Shown: one piece after another, positions 26,675 through 35,024 of the stretch
Layout: each line of letters opens with the position of its first letter
Numbering within the stretch: position 1 is the stretch's first letter
Source of the DNA: CAZHJG01 sp964533425
GTDB lineage: Bacteria; Patescibacteriota; Saccharimonadia; Saccharimonadales; UBA4665
NCBI GenBank assembly: GCA_964533425.1
Contig: CAZHJG010000003.1
Coordinates: 1-46,056, forward strand
Reading direction: 5' to 3'
Length of the DNA: 46,056 nucleotides
The notes under the pieces: model-generated
Told to the model about the DNA's origin: nothing
Databases searched by the model: none
Seen by the model: only the letters and a program-made list of their open reading frames with translations
Translations under genes and position numbers: made by a program

Positions 26675-27064
26675 ATGGAAAACGGCATGCAGAAAGCTTT
26701 TTACTTTTCGGTGGCTGTGCTCGTCGCCATCCTGCTCTTTTGGCTTGGCGGACGATTACTGTTTCTGACAACGACCGGGTCATTTGACGGTGTGCTTTAC
26801 ATTGTCAGTGGCTTACTGGTTTTACTGGGCGGCATTTGTATGCTGACGGCCTTGACCATGAAGTGGCACTGGCAGATAGCCGGCGTCTTGTTGCTGCTTG
26901 GCGTGTATCTTTTGGCCAGGGCTACGGGGTCGATCGCGGAACCTTGGCTGGCGCGAGTCCTCGGCGTGGCCAGCTGGTTGGCGGCCTGCATCGTGCTATA
27001 TATAACCTGGCCGGGCAGAAAAACTTCGGAGCCCTCGAGCCACGAAACGCCACAGCCTAGCTGA
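26675..27064 (+). CDS. Small four-helix membrane protein (unknown)
   Basis: 129 residues, four hydrophobic segments and a polar C-terminal tail (GRKTSEPSSHETPQPS). No family recognised. ATG at 26675 is chosen because GGAGGGGG lies about 5 nt upstream; an earlier in-frame ATG at 26654 lies before that site. The K+ channel gene follows after 11 nt, and the two may share a transcript with the ClC gene. Confidence 0.65.
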   Translation: MENGMQKAFYFSVAVLVAILLFWLGGRLLFLTTTGSFDGVLYIVSGLLVLLGGICMLTALTMKWHWQIAGVLLLLGVYLLARATGSIAEPWLARVLGVASWLAACIVLYITWPGRKTSEPSSHETPQPS

Positions 27065-27075
27065 GGGTTGCCGCC

Positions 27076-27411
27076 ATGCCTAAAGCCCAAGCATCTCGGC
27101 AGCTCAGTGATCGTACGATATATCGCTATTTACTGGCAGCGGTTATTGGGATTGTCGCTATTGGCACCATCTTTTATCACCTGGTTGAACATTTCAGCTG
27201 GCTGAACGCCTACTATTTCAGCGTCGTCACGCTCTCAACTGTTGGGTACGGCGACCTTACCCCGCACACGGCAGCGGGCAAACTCTTTACCACGCTTTAT
27301 ATTTTCACGGGGGTTGGCATCTTAGCGACGTTCTTAAATTTCAAGCTGCGTCGCCGGGCAAACAAACGCTTCGGTGGCCGGATAAGCCGGGATAGTGATG
27401 AAGAAGCCTAG
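27076..27411 (+). CDS. Two-TM potassium channel (Ion_trans_2 type)
   Basis: 111 residues: one helix (about 17-36), a pore loop with the selectivity filter TVGYGD (55-60), and a second helix (about 73-90), then a basic tail. This is the minimal K+ channel architecture, expected to form tetramers in the cytoplasmic membrane. No RCK or cyclic nucleotide domain follows, so no ligand gating is evident. The 3' end overlaps the ClC gene start. Confidence 0.88.
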   Translation: MPKAQASRQLSDRTIYRYLLAAVIGIVAIGTIFYHLVEHFSWLNAYYFSVVTLSTVGYGDLTPHTAAGKLFTTLYIFTGVGILATFLNFKLRRRANKRFGGRISRDSDEEA

Positions 27412-28612
27412 CTTCGTACTGCTGACGGCCCTGGCTATCGGGGTGGTTAACACCATCTTTTTTAAAATTTTTGAGTGGGTAGTGAATAATGGCACCAACT
27501 TCGTCTGGAACGATGTTTTTAAGAGCAATGTGCACCGCTGGGTGGTTATACCGCTGGCCATTGGGCTCAGCCTTGCTTTCTCAGGGCTTTGCCTGCTGGT
27601 TGGCCGAAAGCGCATCAAGCCGCCCCAGACTGACGCCTTCGCCGACACCAAGGTCAGCCCTTCGATTACGCTAGACAATCTGGGAATTACAGCGCTCATC
27701 GGCGCGGCCAGCCTGATTGCCGGGGCGTCGTTGGGTCCCGAAGCTTCGCTGGTCATGGTGTCGATGGGGCTGGGCGCTTGGTTTGCTGGCAAGGCCAAAC
27801 TTGGACGGGCTGCTGAGCTGCTGGTGCTAGCAAGCATGGGCGCACTGCTAGTGGTTTTTGTGGGCTCGCTGGTGATGGTGCTACTGCCGCTTTTGCTGCT
27901 GGCGCAGAAAAAACATTTGAGTCTGGCTAGCGCCGCCCCGGTCATAGTGGCGGGCCTAGCTGCCTTTGGCACGCTATGGTTGATTAACCCCAACACGCCT
28001 GGCTATGGCACCATACCGGTCCCGTCGCATTTTACCTGGACCGACCTGCCGCTGGCGCTGGGTGTGGGGTTTTGTGCGGCGGCCTTTGGCTGGGCGCTCA
28101 AGCAGGTAATCAACTATACGGCTCAGCTCACAAAACGGCTCGATACCACGCAGTCGTGGACCGTGGCCGCTGCTGTTTTCGGTGGTGTGATCGGCGTGCT
28201 CTATCTGCTCGGCGGCGAAACCATTCAGTTCAGTGGCAGCGAGGGCTCACACTTATTGCTGCACCACTTGCCTGCCTATGGCCTGGGCGCGCTGCTCATT
28301 ATTCTGGTCACCAAGCTCCTGGTGACAGGCTGGTCCCTGGCGGCTGGCTATCAGGGTGGCTTGGTTTTTCCATCGGTCTTCAGCGGCGTGGCTTTGGCTT
28401 TGATTGCCGAGAATCTGTTCAGTACTACTAGCCCGGGAGTACTGCTGGGCGGCGTTGCCGGAATCTTTGCCGCCATGACCGGCCCCATACCGGCATTACT
28501 CTTCATTGTATCTTTGATACCGGTCAAGCTGGTCGGAACGGCTGTCGCCGGCATCCTGGGCGCGACACTGGGCGAAAAGCTGATTGCCAGGCTCAGTCCT
28601 TCGACTGCATGA
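27398..28612 (+). CDS. ClC family chloride channel/antiporter
   Basis: 404 residues with about ten helices. The ClC landmarks are GASLGPEASLVMVSMGLG (near residue 110), corresponding to the GxEGP anion-binding loop, and GYQGGLVFPSVFSG near residue 315, corresponding to GxFxP. The gating Glu is at GPEAS, which would allow H+ exchange. No CBS domains. The start overlaps the K+ channel gene; a GTG one codon earlier is possible. Paired K+ and Cl- pathways would suit osmotic or membrane-potential control. Confidence 0.88.
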   Translation: MKKPSFVLLTALAIGVVNTIFFKIFEWVVNNGTNFVWNDVFKSNVHRWVVIPLAIGLSLAFSGLCLLVGRKRIKPPQTDAFADTKVSPSITLDNLGITALIGAASLIAGASLGPEASLVMVSMGLGAWFAGKAKLGRAAELLVLASMGALLVVFVGSLVMVLLPLLLLAQKKHLSLASAAPVIVAGLAAFGTLWLINPNTPGYGTIPVPSHFTWTDLPLALGVGFCAAAFGWALKQVINYTAQLTKRLDTTQSWTVAAAVFGGVIGVLYLLGGETIQFSGSEGSHLLLHHLPAYGLGALLIILVTKLLVTGWSLAAGYQGGLVFPSVFSGVALALIAENLFSTTSPGVLLGGVAGIFAAMTGPIPALLFIVSLIPVKLVGTAVAGILGATLGEKLIARLSPSTA

Positions 28613-28650
28613 CTGTTTATATTAGCCCCACCTGCTTATCGTCAGAAAGC

Positions 28651-28680
28651 AAAACCTGCCAGCATACACCGGCAGGTTTT
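28651..28680. terminator. Bidirectional terminator
   Basis: AAAACCTGCC and GGCAGGTTTT are perfect 10-base arms with a 10-nt loop and A and T flanks on both strands. It sits between the convergent ClC and DUF7144-like genes. Confidence 0.8.
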
Positions 28681-28704
28681 AAGATTCAGTGTGCAAATAG
28701 CTGA

Positions 28705-29103
28705 CTACTCTACCAGCTCGCCACCGTGCACGGTCAGGGCGTAAATGACCATGACGTCAATGATGCCCATGATGATTGACCACAGTGGGTACGCCTCGAT
28801 GAACGTGATGTTGGCCACCAGGCTCAACCCGGCTAGCAAAATGGCGATTACGCGAGCCCACAAAGCCCCGCTGCGCAGCAGTTCCAGGCCGGCGAAGAAC
28901 ACGACGATGCCGATTAGCAGGTTGATCCAGCCCCAGGTGTGGTAGTTGAACACCAGGAGATGATTGGACGTGACAACGTAGAAGCTGTCTTTAAAGATGC
29001 CGGCGAGTCCGGTGATGCCTTGCAGCACGCCGAGGAACATCATCATGAAGCTCGCGAAGTATGCCCATCCTACCCAAGAAGACGGATTGTTATTCTGTGC
29101 CAT
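28705..29103 (-). CDS. DUF7144-like four-helix membrane protein, copy 2
   Basis: 132 residues. It shares VGWAYFASFMMMFLG, HTWGWINLLIGIV, ARVIAILLAGLSLVANITF and PLWSIIMGIIDVMVIYALTVHG with the gene at 26063-26467. Function unknown. AAGGGG lies 5 nt before the ATG. It stands alone, flanked by a terminator on its 3' side. Confidence 0.8.
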   Translation of the reverse strand: MAQNNNPSSWVGWAYFASFMMMFLGVLQGITGLAGIFKDSFYVVTSNHLLVFNYHTWGWINLLIGIVVFFAGLELLRSGALWARVIAILLAGLSLVANITFIEAYPLWSIIMGIIDVMVIYALTVHGGELVE

Positions 29104-29236
29104 ATTACCCCTTTTCTTCCACCCGTTACGTGAACCTATGGCTATTTAACATAATCTTTTTGAGTTCGTCAATTATTATTTGATAATTTCTTACGTAGTT
29201 GGGGATAACGTGGCATAGCTATACAGGACGCGGCAC

Positions 29237-29527
29237 TTATTCTGTTGTGCCGCCAGCTTGTCCGTCTCCCTCTCTGAGTAGTCGCCATAACCGAGCTGGC
29301 GCCTTTTTCCAGCCGCCTTGCTTCACTTCATTGACGGCGATACTGCCCGCCAGCCACACACCGACCAAGCCGATGATAATCTGCACACCCCAGACGCTCA
29401 GCCTGAAGAGGTCGGAAGCGTGACTGCTCGTCAGCGCATTATTATTGTGTGCAATCAGCAAAACCACTTGCGCCACAGGCAGCCAGGAAACAATAACCAA
29501 TCCGATGCCCACCCGCAGCCTTGTCAT
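29237..29527 (-). CDS. Small two-helix membrane protein (unknown)
   Basis: 96 residues: a helix at about 8-25, a second at about 45-66, and a basic C-terminal tail (VKQGGWKKAPARLWRLLREG). TAGCAT ends 6 nt before the ATG with no Shine-Dalgarno, matching the leaderless pattern elsewhere in the window. No homologue recognised. It could be a chance frame, but its hydrophobic/basic organisation argues for a real gene. Confidence 0.55.
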   Translation of the reverse strand: MTRLRVGIGLVIVSWLPVAQVVLLIAHNNNALTSSHASDLFRLSVWGVQIIIGLVGVWLAGSIAVNEVKQGGWKKAPARLWRLLREGDGQAGGTTE

Positions 29528-29835
29528 AGCTCTATGCTACAACACTTCCAGCGTAGTGCTTGTTATTTAGCGACCACCCAGGTGTCGGTATAGCTCGAAA
29601 AAGTACCGTTTTTCAGATTGGCTAATACTAGGAAGCGGAGTTTCTTGCCGGAGCCTGTCACGATTCGGGAAACGTAGCAAAGGTGTTTCACATCAATTAG
29701 AAATACCACAAGCACAAACTTGCTAAAACAAATGTTAACTTTTTAACCCTCGCCAAAAGTTGCGCGGTCTATTATTATCGTTGTAGTGTTTTCACATGTC
29801 CTAACTCAATAACAGCGGCCGGAGGTACGGGGAGG
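29528..29835. other. Intergenic interval with a short degenerate minus-strand frame
   Basis: 308 nt. On the minus strand a frame ending near 29567 would read through IVTGSGKKLRFLVLANLKNG but lacks an ATG or ribosome site. It may be a remnant of a longer gene. The right part is AT-rich and probably holds the promoter of the gene at 29836. Confidence 0.35.
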
Positions 29836-30735
29836 TTGAAAGTAAGATCCAAACTTTTTTACAGCTACGTGCTTTTTCTGATTGTTTACAGCGCTTTTAC
29901 GCTGCTGCCTAAGCCGCCGCCGGCCACGTTGTCGCAATATCGTGTGAGCGTTTTAGGGCTGCGTCTCATCTCCCTGACGATTATCATTTTGCTGGCGGCT
30001 ATTTGGTATGCCGGGTTTTATGGTTACGCCAAGCTGCAATCGTATACGGAGCTTATACGGAAGGATAAGGACGGAAAGCAGGTTGCCAAACTAAGTAAAG
30101 GTATTTTCTTGCTAGTCATCTGGCTGCCGGTGTCCTCGGTGGTGTCCGCGGTGCTGAACTATATCGCCATGAGACATATTGGACTCTTGCCGGCGATGAC
30201 GATTATCGAAAATTACGTTAGCTTGCTTTTACCGCTAGTGGCGTTTATCTTCATCGGCTTTGGCACTCGGGGGCTGAGCGGTCTTCTGCGGCAGCGTCCG
30301 AGCTACCGGGCCGCCAATATCATGGCTCTTATTTTGATTTACACCGGCCTTGTTTATTATCGCCTGGTAGTGACAACTCATAATCGGGACAAGGTGTATC
30401 ACCTGCCCATTTGGCTTATCCTGACTACGCTGGTGGCGCCATACATATATATGTGGTACACCGGTTTCGTCGCTACCTATCAACTCTATCTGTACCAGCA
30501 GAAAGTCGCTGGTGTTGTCTACAGAAAGAGCTGGCGGTTTTTGGCCCTTGGCCTGGGCTGGTTGATAATCACCTCCATCACCTTCCAGTACTTGACGAGC
30601 TTGGACGCCCGGCTGGTTAAGCTTTCAATCTACTGGATACTAGCCATCGTCTACGCCCTGCTGTTGGTGCTGTCGGTGGGCTTTGTGCTCATCGCTATCG
30701 GCACGCGCAAATTACAAAAGATCGAAGAAGTCTGA
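29836..30735 (+). CDS. Polytopic membrane protein, family A copy 2 (unknown function)
   Basis: 299 residues and about eight hydrophobic segments. It is the paralogue of the gene at 21999-22940: same start, same YTELIRKDKDG loop, same YQQKVAGVVYR loop, same C-terminal LQKIEEV. The loops are conserved better than the helices, suggesting a shared cytoplasmic interaction surface. The start is TTG with GGAGGT 10 nt upstream. A small helical protein gene overlaps its stop codon (TGATG). Confidence 0.75.
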   Translation: MKVRSKLFYSYVLFLIVYSAFTLLPKPPPATLSQYRVSVLGLRLISLTIIILLAAIWYAGFYGYAKLQSYTELIRKDKDGKQVAKLSKGIFLLVIWLPVSSVVSAVLNYIAMRHIGLLPAMTIIENYVSLLLPLVAFIFIGFGTRGLSGLLRQRPSYRAANIMALILIYTGLVYYRLVVTTHNRDKVYHLPIWLILTTLVAPYIYMWYTGFVATYQLYLYQQKVAGVVYRKSWRFLALGLGWLIITSITFQYLTSLDARLVKLSIYWILAIVYALLLVLSVGFVLIAIGTRKLQKIEEV

Positions 30736-31001
30736 TGGCCATAGATCAAACGGCTAACAGCCGATTGTATGAAGAAGTGGTCAGGATTACCCATGCCTAC
30801 TTTGGGCCGGCGGCCGACCGCTTCGTAACCCGTCAGATACGCAGCCACTTAGGCAAAGCTCCCGAGGAGCTGCGCAAGCAAGACTTAAAAAAACTCGTCA
30901 GGTGGATCAGTCTGGCCATGTCGCTGCTGATTGAGGACGAATTGCTGGTAGAAAAATACGCGGTCGCTTTGGAAAAGTTGGCCGCCAATGGCGAGAAGTG
31001 A
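30735..31001 (+). CDS. Small helical soluble protein (unknown)
   Basis: 88 residues, charged and predicted mostly helical: RLYEEVVRITHAYFGPAADRF, then a middle part with HLGKAPEELRKQDLKKLVRW and an end with LLIEDELLVEKYAVALEKLA. Similar modules occur as tails of larger regulatory proteins, but I do not assign a function. Its ATG overlaps the TGA of the membrane protein, so the two are translationally coupled and may interact. Confidence 0.7.
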   Translation: MAIDQTANSRLYEEVVRITHAYFGPAADRFVTRQIRSHLGKAPEELRKQDLKKLVRWISLAMSLLIEDELLVEKYAVALEKLAANGEK

Positions 31002-31060
31002 AATTCGGGCCACAATTTGACGGATAAATCATCGCCGGTTAGCCCAAAAGCCATAAGCAC

Positions 31061-31089
31061 TTGCTCTAATTATGATTTAATGCTAAAAT
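31061..31089 (+). promoter_or_regulatory. Promoter of the DEAD-box helicase gene
   Basis: TTGCTC, 17-nt spacer, TAAAAT. The predicted start near 31096 leaves an untranslated leader of about 88 nt, much longer than for most genes here. Confidence 0.6.
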
Positions 31090-31183
31090 TATACTATTGT
31101 TTTTGATGAATCCGGGTTGGTAAGCAGTTACTCGATTTCAGCAATCGCAGTAATAACTAACTAACAACAAGGATTCTATTTTT

Positions 31184-32398
31184 ATGCCGTACAAAACCAC
31201 ACGCTATTCTAGCCGCCGCAGTGGCAGCAGTTTTCGGGGTAGCCCGCGGGCCTACCATGCCTCGCCGCGAACGAACGGTCGCCGTGGGCCAAAGAAAGAT
31301 TACATTGATCCCAGCAGATTCGTGAAAGTTGCGCAGCCGGCTGCAGCGGACATGTACACCGCCCTGCACAGCTTCGAAGACTTCGAAGTGAACGCACTCA
31401 TAAAGTCCAACCTACAGCAAAAGGGCTTCACGGTGCCCTCCCCCATTCAAGACAAGACGATCCCGCATGCCTTAGCAGGCAGAGACGTTATCGGTATAGC
31501 CGATACAGGCACCGGCAAGACGGCCGCCTTCGCGATTCCCCTGCTGCACGCCATGATGCTGGGCGACGCTCGGGCCTTGGTCGTTGCGCCAACGCGCGAA
31601 CTGGCTCAGCAGATCGAAGTTGAATTCCGCTCCATCGCCAAGGGCAGTAACCTGAGGGGCGCGGTGCTGATCGGCGGCGCTGGTATGGGAGCGCAGCTGC
31701 GTGACCTACGCCAGAATCCACAGATCGTGGTCGGCACGCCTGGCAGGATCAAAGACCACCTGGAGCGCGGCAGCCTGAAGCTCGGCAACTTTAAGTACGT
31801 CGTCTTGGACGAAGTGGACCGTATGCTGGACATGGGTTTCGTGCACGACGTACGGACGATATTGGGCCAGCTGCATCCGGAGCGCCAGTCGTTCTTCTTT
31901 TCGGCGACGCTTGATGCCCGCGTCAACACCTTGATCGAGACCTTTTCCAAGGACCCGATCACCATATCCATCAAGACCGGCGACACCGGCGAAAATATCC
32001 ACCAGGACGTCGTCCAGATTAATCACGCTGGCGAAAAAATCGACAAGCTACACGATGTACTTATCCAGGGTCATGTCCAGAAGACCATCATTTTTGACGA
32101 GACGCAGCGTAGCGTGGAAAGGCTTTCAAACGAACTAGTAGCACGCGGCTTCAAGGTCGATGCCATCCACGGCGGCAAGACCCAGGGTCAGCGACAGCGG
32201 GCGCTGAAAAAGTTCAAGGATAACGAAGTGACTGTTCTGGTTGCCACCGACGTCGCGGCCCGCGGCATCGACGTGCTGGACGTCACCCACGTCATCAACT
32301 ACTCGACGCCAAACTCCTACGCCGACTACGTGCATCGCATCGGTCGCACCGGTCGCGCCGGCAAAGTCGGCTACGCGCTGACTTTTGTGACGCAGTAA
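31184..32398 (+). CDS. DEAD-box ATP-dependent RNA helicase
   Basis: 404 residues. The first 60 or so are basic and Arg/Ser/Tyr-rich, a likely RNA-binding tail placed at the N-terminus rather than the usual C-terminus. Motifs in order: Q motif with FTVPSPIQDKTIP, motif I ADTGTGKTAAF, Ia PTRELAQQ, motif II DEVD (a variant of DEAD) in LDEVDRMLDMGF, III SATL, and VI HRIGRTGRAG. The protein ends just after motif VI. It would remodel structured RNA, for example in ribosome assembly. The long leader is reminiscent of cold-inducible helicase genes. Confidence 0.93.
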   Translation: MPYKTTRYSSRRSGSSFRGSPRAYHASPRTNGRRGPKKDYIDPSRFVKVAQPAAADMYTALHSFEDFEVNALIKSNLQQKGFTVPSPIQDKTIPHALAGRDVIGIADTGTGKTAAFAIPLLHAMMLGDARALVVAPTRELAQQIEVEFRSIAKGSNLRGAVLIGGAGMGAQLRDLRQNPQIVVGTPGRIKDHLERGSLKLGNFKYVVLDEVDRMLDMGFVHDVRTILGQLHPERQSFFFSATLDARVNTLIETFSKDPITISIKTGDTGENIHQDVVQINHAGEKIDKLHDVLIQGHVQKTIIFDETQRSVERLSNELVARGFKVDAIHGGKTQGQRQRALKKFKDNEVTVLVATDVAARGIDVLDVTHVINYSTPNSYADYVHRIGRTGRAGKVGYALTFVTQ

Positions 32399-32586
32399 GC
32401 GTCATAAACTAACGGTTTCTTGAGGTCAGTCGCTGGTCGTTCCTTCAGCGGGTGTGCTTCGAGCTTTTGACTCTTCGGAATTGGCGGCTGGAACCCTGTT
32501 GCAAATGTTACAGTAAGGCGCTGGCTAACGGCACATAATCAAAAGCGTCATTACGTAAGGCCAATCTAAAGTACATGGAGGGTAGC

Positions 32587-32817
32587 ATGTTTGCAACAAC
32601 AATCTTGGGAGTCACATTGTCGGCCATCTGGTTTGTGATAATAGCTTTCTTATGGATACTGGTAGCGTTTTGGCCAGCTTCTATAGCGAAAAACAAAGGC
32701 TACAGCTTCTGGCTATTCTTTATAATAAGCCTACCGTTCTGGTGGATAACGCTATTTGTCGCTTTATTTATGCCGAACAAAGCAGGCCCTACGACCGCTC
32801 CTACCGCCCCGGCTTAG
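32587..32817 (+). CDS. Small two-helix membrane protein (unknown)
   Basis: 76 residues with two hydrophobic helices (about 5-28 and 38-60) separated by SIAKNKGYSF, and a Pro/Thr/Ala tail. The short loop with a Lys-x-Lys-Gly-Tyr-Ser pattern occurs in many tiny bacterial membrane proteins of unknown role. ATG at 32587 is chosen for GGAGGG 4 nt upstream. Confidence 0.65.
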   Translation: MFATTILGVTLSAIWFVIIAFLWILVAFWPASIAKNKGYSFWLFFIISLPFWWITLFVALFMPNKAGPTTAPTAPA

Positions 32818-32850
32818 AATACAATCACGAGCCTTAATCAACCTCAAGCA

Positions 32851-32880
32851 TTATGCTTGGCTCTTCTAGTGGACGAGCTT
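32851..32880 (+). repeat. Repeat A; shares 13 nt with the tRNA-Asn 3' end
   Basis: TTATGCTTGGCTC (32851-32863) also occurs at 35018-35030, where the last six bases are the 3' end of tRNA-Asn. The following CTAGTGGACGAGCTT (32866-32880) recurs exactly at 34577-34591. Confidence 0.5.
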
Positions 32881-32884
32881 CGAA

Positions 32885-33145
32885 CTACTCCTCTCGAATC
32901 ATCAAGACGTACAGTGGACAATTTTTTTCCTGTGCAGGACCAGCGACAAACTCGTAATAGTCACAGTTCTTTTCTTGCGCCAACTCCCATAGCCTTGCCT
33001 GGGCAGCCAAACAATCGGCCAGCGTCTCTTCCGGGTCAATTTTGAAGCACTCTAAGCCAGATTTCTCATACAGCGCTTGAAATTCTTCATCGACGCCACA
33101 GCCATGTCCTGATTGGCAGCCAAATGTTTCCGGCGAAAAGCTCAT
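32885..33145 (-). CDS. Small cysteine-containing protein (unknown)
   Basis: 86 residues, acidic and soluble, with Cys at about 10, 16, 33 and further on (CQSGHGC near the start, then single Cys). No family recognised. A 6-bp hairpin lies just upstream of the ATG and no ordinary Shine-Dalgarno is visible. The composition reads like a real protein rather than a chance frame, but evidence is limited. Confidence 0.5.
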   Translation of the reverse strand: MSFSPETFGCQSGHGCGVDEEFQALYEKSGLECFKIDPEETLADCLAAQARLWELAQEKNCDYYEFVAGPAQEKNCPLYVLMIREE

Positions 33146-33155
33146 ACAGCGAGCT

Positions 33156-33172
33156 TAGGAGGTTTGCTCCTA
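33156..33172. promoter_or_regulatory. Short hairpin upstream of the 86-residue gene
   Basis: TAGGAG, a 5-nt loop and CTCCTA. In the minus-strand leader it would fold just before the start codon. Confidence 0.35.
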
Positions 33173-33343
33173 GAAAGCAAGCACAAGAGAAAAGATAACA
33201 ATCTAAGGAGAAGAATAAGAATATCTTACATCTATTGCTTGCTACTAAGAACACACTAAGGGAACGGCGGTTATAGCTTCCAGACGCAATGTTTAGCCAA
33301 ATCGGTGTTATTAAAGAGTTCAGATCGGATTATTTCGTACGCT

Positions 33344-34534
33344 ATGAGTAATACTAGCCACCACAAGGCCGCCCAAAAGAAATTGATTAATCAGGACAAT
33401 CGTATTGCGGCGCTTAAAAAACAGATCGTGTACTACAAGGAGATATCAGAAACTGTTCGCGAGCCATTTATCATCCTGGATAATAATTTGAAAGTGATAA
33501 CAGCCAATCTGGCTTTTTATAACAAGTTTAAAGTGATTAAAAAGGAGACGGAAGGCAGACTGATTTATGAGTTGGGCAACAACCAGTGGGATTCGCCCGA
33601 ATTGCGCGTATTGCTCGAAAATATTCTCCCCACACACAGAATTTTAGTAGACTATGCAGTCAAACATAATTTTCCAGTTCTTGGACCCAAGACTATTTTG
33701 CTCAATGCCAGGCAGGTCGATCGCAAACAGCTGATCCTGCTAGCCATGGAGGATGTTACTGAACAGTGGAAGTTGAAAATGGACACCGAAGAAATAACAA
33801 AGAATTTAATCATTCAGCGTGATAGATTACAGGGACTTAATGATGCTAAAGATGAGTTTATCTCATTGGCCTCCCATCAACTTCGCACGCCGGCAACTGC
33901 CGTAAAGCAGTATGTCGGGATGTTGCAAATGGGATACGCAGGTCAACTGACCAAAGATCAACTGGAGATGCTTGGGGTCGCCAATAAGAATAACGAGCGG
34001 CAGCTTGAAATAATCGAAGACTTACTTAGGGTTGCAAAAGTTGACGCTGGCAAGTTGTACTTGAATAAAATCTCGTGCGACGTAACAATACAAGTCGAAA
34101 AAGCCATTGAAGAGCAAGCTATTCTGTTTAAAGCACGGAGGCAAAGTATCGATTTCAATAAACCCAAGACCAGAATGATGGCCACCATAGACCCAAAATT
34201 AATATTGATGGTTTTAGAGAATGTATTGGATAATGCCGGCAAATATTCACCAGACGGAAAACTGGTGAGCATACGCATTAGTCAGGATAAGGCCAACACC
34301 ATAATTATGGTTGAAGATAATGGGGTGGGTATCCGCCAAGCCGACTTGCATAAATTGTTTAAGAAGTTCGCAAGAATTGACAATTCACTCTCGGTATCAG
34401 TAAAAGGCACAGGCCTGGGTTTATATTGGGCAAAGAAAGTGTTGGATTTGCACGACGGAACCATCAACGCCACCTCTAAAATGAACGTAGGCTCAACTTT
34501 TGCAATTTCCTTGCCCACGAGCGGTCACTTGTAA
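33344..34534 (+). CDS. PAS-domain sensor histidine kinase
   Basis: 396 residues, no membrane helix, so a cytoplasmic sensor. A coiled-coil start (about 8-33) leads to a PAS domain (about 35-145), then HisKA with the phosphoacceptor H178 in SLASHQLRTP, and a HATPase domain with ENVLDNAGKYSPDGK, VEDNGVGI and GTGLGL. No response regulator gene is adjacent; a lone receiver lies at 19632-20012 and could be a partner. ATG at 33344 is preferred because the upstream frame opening lacks any site. Codon usage and base composition look AT-richer than neighbours. Confidence 0.93.
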   Translation: MSNTSHHKAAQKKLINQDNRIAALKKQIVYYKEISETVREPFIILDNNLKVITANLAFYNKFKVIKKETEGRLIYELGNNQWDSPELRVLLENILPTHRILVDYAVKHNFPVLGPKTILLNARQVDRKQLILLAMEDVTEQWKLKMDTEEITKNLIIQRDRLQGLNDAKDEFISLASHQLRTPATAVKQYVGMLQMGYAGQLTKDQLEMLGVANKNNERQLEIIEDLLRVAKVDAGKLYLNKISCDVTIQVEKAIEEQAILFKARRQSIDFNKPKTRMMATIDPKLILMVLENVLDNAGKYSPDGKLVSIRISQDKANTIIMVEDNGVGIRQADLHKLFKKFARIDNSLSVSVKGTGLGLYWAKKVLDLHDGTINATSKMNVGSTFAISLPTSGHL

Positions 34535-34563
34535 ATGATTACTATGCCACAAACGTAACTGTA

Positions 34564-34591
34564 AAGCTTGGTTCCCCTAGTGGACGAGCTT
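34564..34591 (+). repeat. Repeat B, partner of repeat A
   Basis: AAGCTTGGTTCCCCTAG continues into the 15-mer CTAGTGGACGAGCTT shared exactly with 32866-32880. A and B lie on either side of the histidine kinase gene in the same orientation. Confidence 0.55.
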
Positions 34592-34635
34592 AGGATCACG
34601 AAGTTTGGCTCTGCATAGTCGTAAAAGTATGTGTT

Positions 34636-34833
34636 TTATGACTGGATACTATGTTTCCTGTCTCGTATGGCTAGTAGTTTATCTCTAACGGTCTGATTTA
34701 GCTTTAATAGTTCGTCAATGTCTCTAGAGCTGACATGTTTATCATCGGTTGCCTCTAAGATGGATTTGTATGCTCCATAGACAAAGGTCAATATATGTTT
34801 AGCGTGGTCCCGCTCTAATTCTGTCTCGGCCAT
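34636..34833 (-). CDS. Small helical protein (unknown)
   Basis: 65 residues, charged and helical, with DDKHVSSRDIDELLKLNQ and TVRDKLLAIRDRKH. No family recognised. ATG at 34833 has GGAGGG 3 nt upstream, a short spacing. It lies between the histidine kinase and tRNA-Asn in the AT-rich stretch. Confidence 0.55.
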   Translation of the reverse strand: MAETELERDHAKHILTFVYGAYKSILEATDDKHVSSRDIDELLKLNQTVRDKLLAIRDRKHSIQS

Positions 34834-35024
34834 GTGCCCTCCTACTATATGCACTTAGCTATTCGAGCTATATTCTCTGACGGGAGTTTAACCTCACCAT
34901 AAGGGTGCAGAGCTAGCTTGGCTGAATAATACGCCGAACCAATATTTATTATCAAGGGAAAATCATGCTCTTGGCGGCATATTAGGGGCACAAACAGTAA
35001 CATCTGCCGCAAAGTGCTTATGCT

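Noticed and set aside
29567..29720. Small minus-strand protein ending in YTDTWVVAK
   Set aside because: No ATG or ribosome site, and too short to judge. Reported only as a possible remnant in the intergenic entry.
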